Assembly: GCA_033439265.1 (NCBI GenBank)
Contig: JAVTVX010000002.1
Coordinates: 4,908,001-4,972,000, forward strand
From: Dillenia suffruticosa
Taxonomy: Eukaryota > Streptophyta > Magnoliopsida > Dilleniales > Dilleniaceae
DNA: 64,000 nt
Direction of reading: 5' to 3'
The translations under genes were made by a program, and so were the position numbers. Under the pieces are notes generated by a model, which saw nothing but the letters and a program-made list of their open reading frames with translations, did not search any database and was not told the origin of the DNA. Below, in pieces: positions 63,210 to 64,000 of this stretch (positions within the stretch are counted from its first letter, which is position 1; every line of letters starts with the position of its first letter).

Positions 63210-64000
63210 AATTAGACAAGTAACCAGGTCGGTTTGGACCCGAAAACCGGCCCGCCTGGCCCGGGTAAAGCCCGGACCCGGAACCGGCCCCTGCTACATT
63301 AAATCAGCCCGGCCCCGAACCGTTTACTGTAGCGGCCGGGCTGGTCCCAAAAAAATTTGAACCGGGAATCGGCCCGGTTCAGAAAATAGGCTCGGACCGG
63401 AATCGGCCCGGAACCGAAACCGGCACGGAACCGGAACCGGCCCGGGCCCGGAACTGGCTGGAACCGCCGGTTCAGGCCCGCCCCAGCCCGCCCGGTTCCG
63501 GTTCAAATTTTCCCCGATTTTTTTGAATTTTGAAAATTTTTCAATTTTGCCCCTCCCAACAGCTATAAAATGGCTACTTTTAAGGTTATTTTGGTCCATA
63601 GGGTCAAAAAATTTTCCTATAAATACCTTATACCCCATTTCCAAAATCTCCACAACAAAATCTCTCTTTCACTCTCACATCTACATTCTCTCAATATTAC
63701 TACATTCTCTCAATTTTCATTAATTTTCAATTATTATTTCCTTTATATTACCATTTTTTATATCATTTCCATCATTTTCTACACCATTACCTACACCATT
63801 TTTTATACCATTTTCATCAATTTCTACACCATTTCATCACCTTATACACCATTTTAATTTTCTCCATTATCTATATTTCCACCATTATTTACATTTCCAC
63901 CAATTTCTACACAATTTCTATTATCTTATACCACATTACCTACACCATTTTTTATACAATTTCCATCAATTTCTACACCATTTCATTATCTTATACCCCA
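63210..64000 (+). mobile_element. Probable 5' part of a hAT-like DNA transposon, cut by window end
   Basis: From about 63225 to 63510 the sequence is packed with CCGG, GGCCCGG and GGAACCGG words in both orientations, as in the subterminal regions of many plant hAT elements. A TATA-like CTATAAATACC (about 63617-63627) and a CT/CA-rich leader follow, as upstream of hAT transposase genes. No transposase is reached before the window ends, and neither the terminal inverted repeat nor the 8-bp target duplication could be fixed. The alternative is an unrelated GC-rich repeat. Confidence 0.45.
63725..64000 (+). repeat. Imperfect tandem array of TTTCTACACCATT-like units
   Basis: Words such as TTCTACACCATT, TTATACCATTTTCATCAA and CTTATACACCATT recur every ~15-25 bases to the window end, within the putative hAT leader. 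Confidence 0.7.

Noticed and set aside
63324-63653. 109-codon minus-strand Pro/Gly/Arg-rich frame
   Set aside because: Arises from the CCGG-rich transposon-like block; no domain.
1-64000. CRISPR arrays, tRNA or rRNA genes, organelle DNA insertions
   Set aside because: No regularly spaced direct repeats, no convincing tRNA cloverleaf other than decayed SINE heads, and no rRNA or plastid/mitochondrial gene signatures seen.

Overview
The window is nuclear DNA from a flowering plant, most likely a eudicot. The evidence is GT-AG introns in AT-rich DNA, plant-only families (a kinesin-14 with a calponin-homology domain, a DUF868 protein, a uridine-kinase/UPRT-like fusion), an Au-type SINE and a Copia element primed by initiator-tRNA-Met. 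Low gene density suggests a medium or large genome. I cannot name the species.

Layout. 1-1700: AT-rich intergenic DNA with a tRNA-derived SINE (285-472) and the kinesin promoter, which carries a perfect mitosis-specific activator (MSA) motif. 2444-10898 (+): a complete 17-coding-exon CH-domain kinesin-14 (1127 aa) with one AT-AC U12-type intron. 12102-13022 (+): intronless DUF868 gene. 13293-13477: Au-like SINE. 14167-16717 (+): six-exon RecX-family gene. 17769-26990 (-): decayed leucine-rich-repeat receptor kinase (RGI/RGFR clade) split near its 3' end by a Copia retrotransposon (17856-24933) with 5-bp target duplications, LTRs identical by eye, and a broken interior. 32778-36871 (-): complete four-exon SFT2-like vesicle transport gene. 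37380-39760 (-): old Copia pol remnant. 40000-49000: repeat-rich intergenic DNA. 50122-62257 (+): complete 14-coding-exon uridine kinase-like gene (479 aa). From about 63210 to the window end: probable start of a hAT-like transposon.

The intact genes are housekeeping: microtubule motor (cytoskeleton), RecX (organelle DNA recombination control), SFT2 (Golgi/endosome traffic) and UKL (pyrimidine salvage). They do not form a pathway. The receptor kinase, SFT2 and uridine kinase-like genes, as I recall, also lie close together in Arabidopsis (At4g26510-At4g26550), so the right half looks like a conserved microsyntenic block in which the receptor kinase has died.

I found no convincing wholly new system. 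The best second-look items are the AT-AC intron inside the kinesin motor domain, the young-looking Copia insertion whose interior is decayed and which lies in an already dead receptor kinase, its GC-rich short-repeat leader, and the cell-cycle motif in the kinesin promoter. Exon coordinates were read by hand from splice signals, frame and family conservation; phases add up across all four spliced genes.
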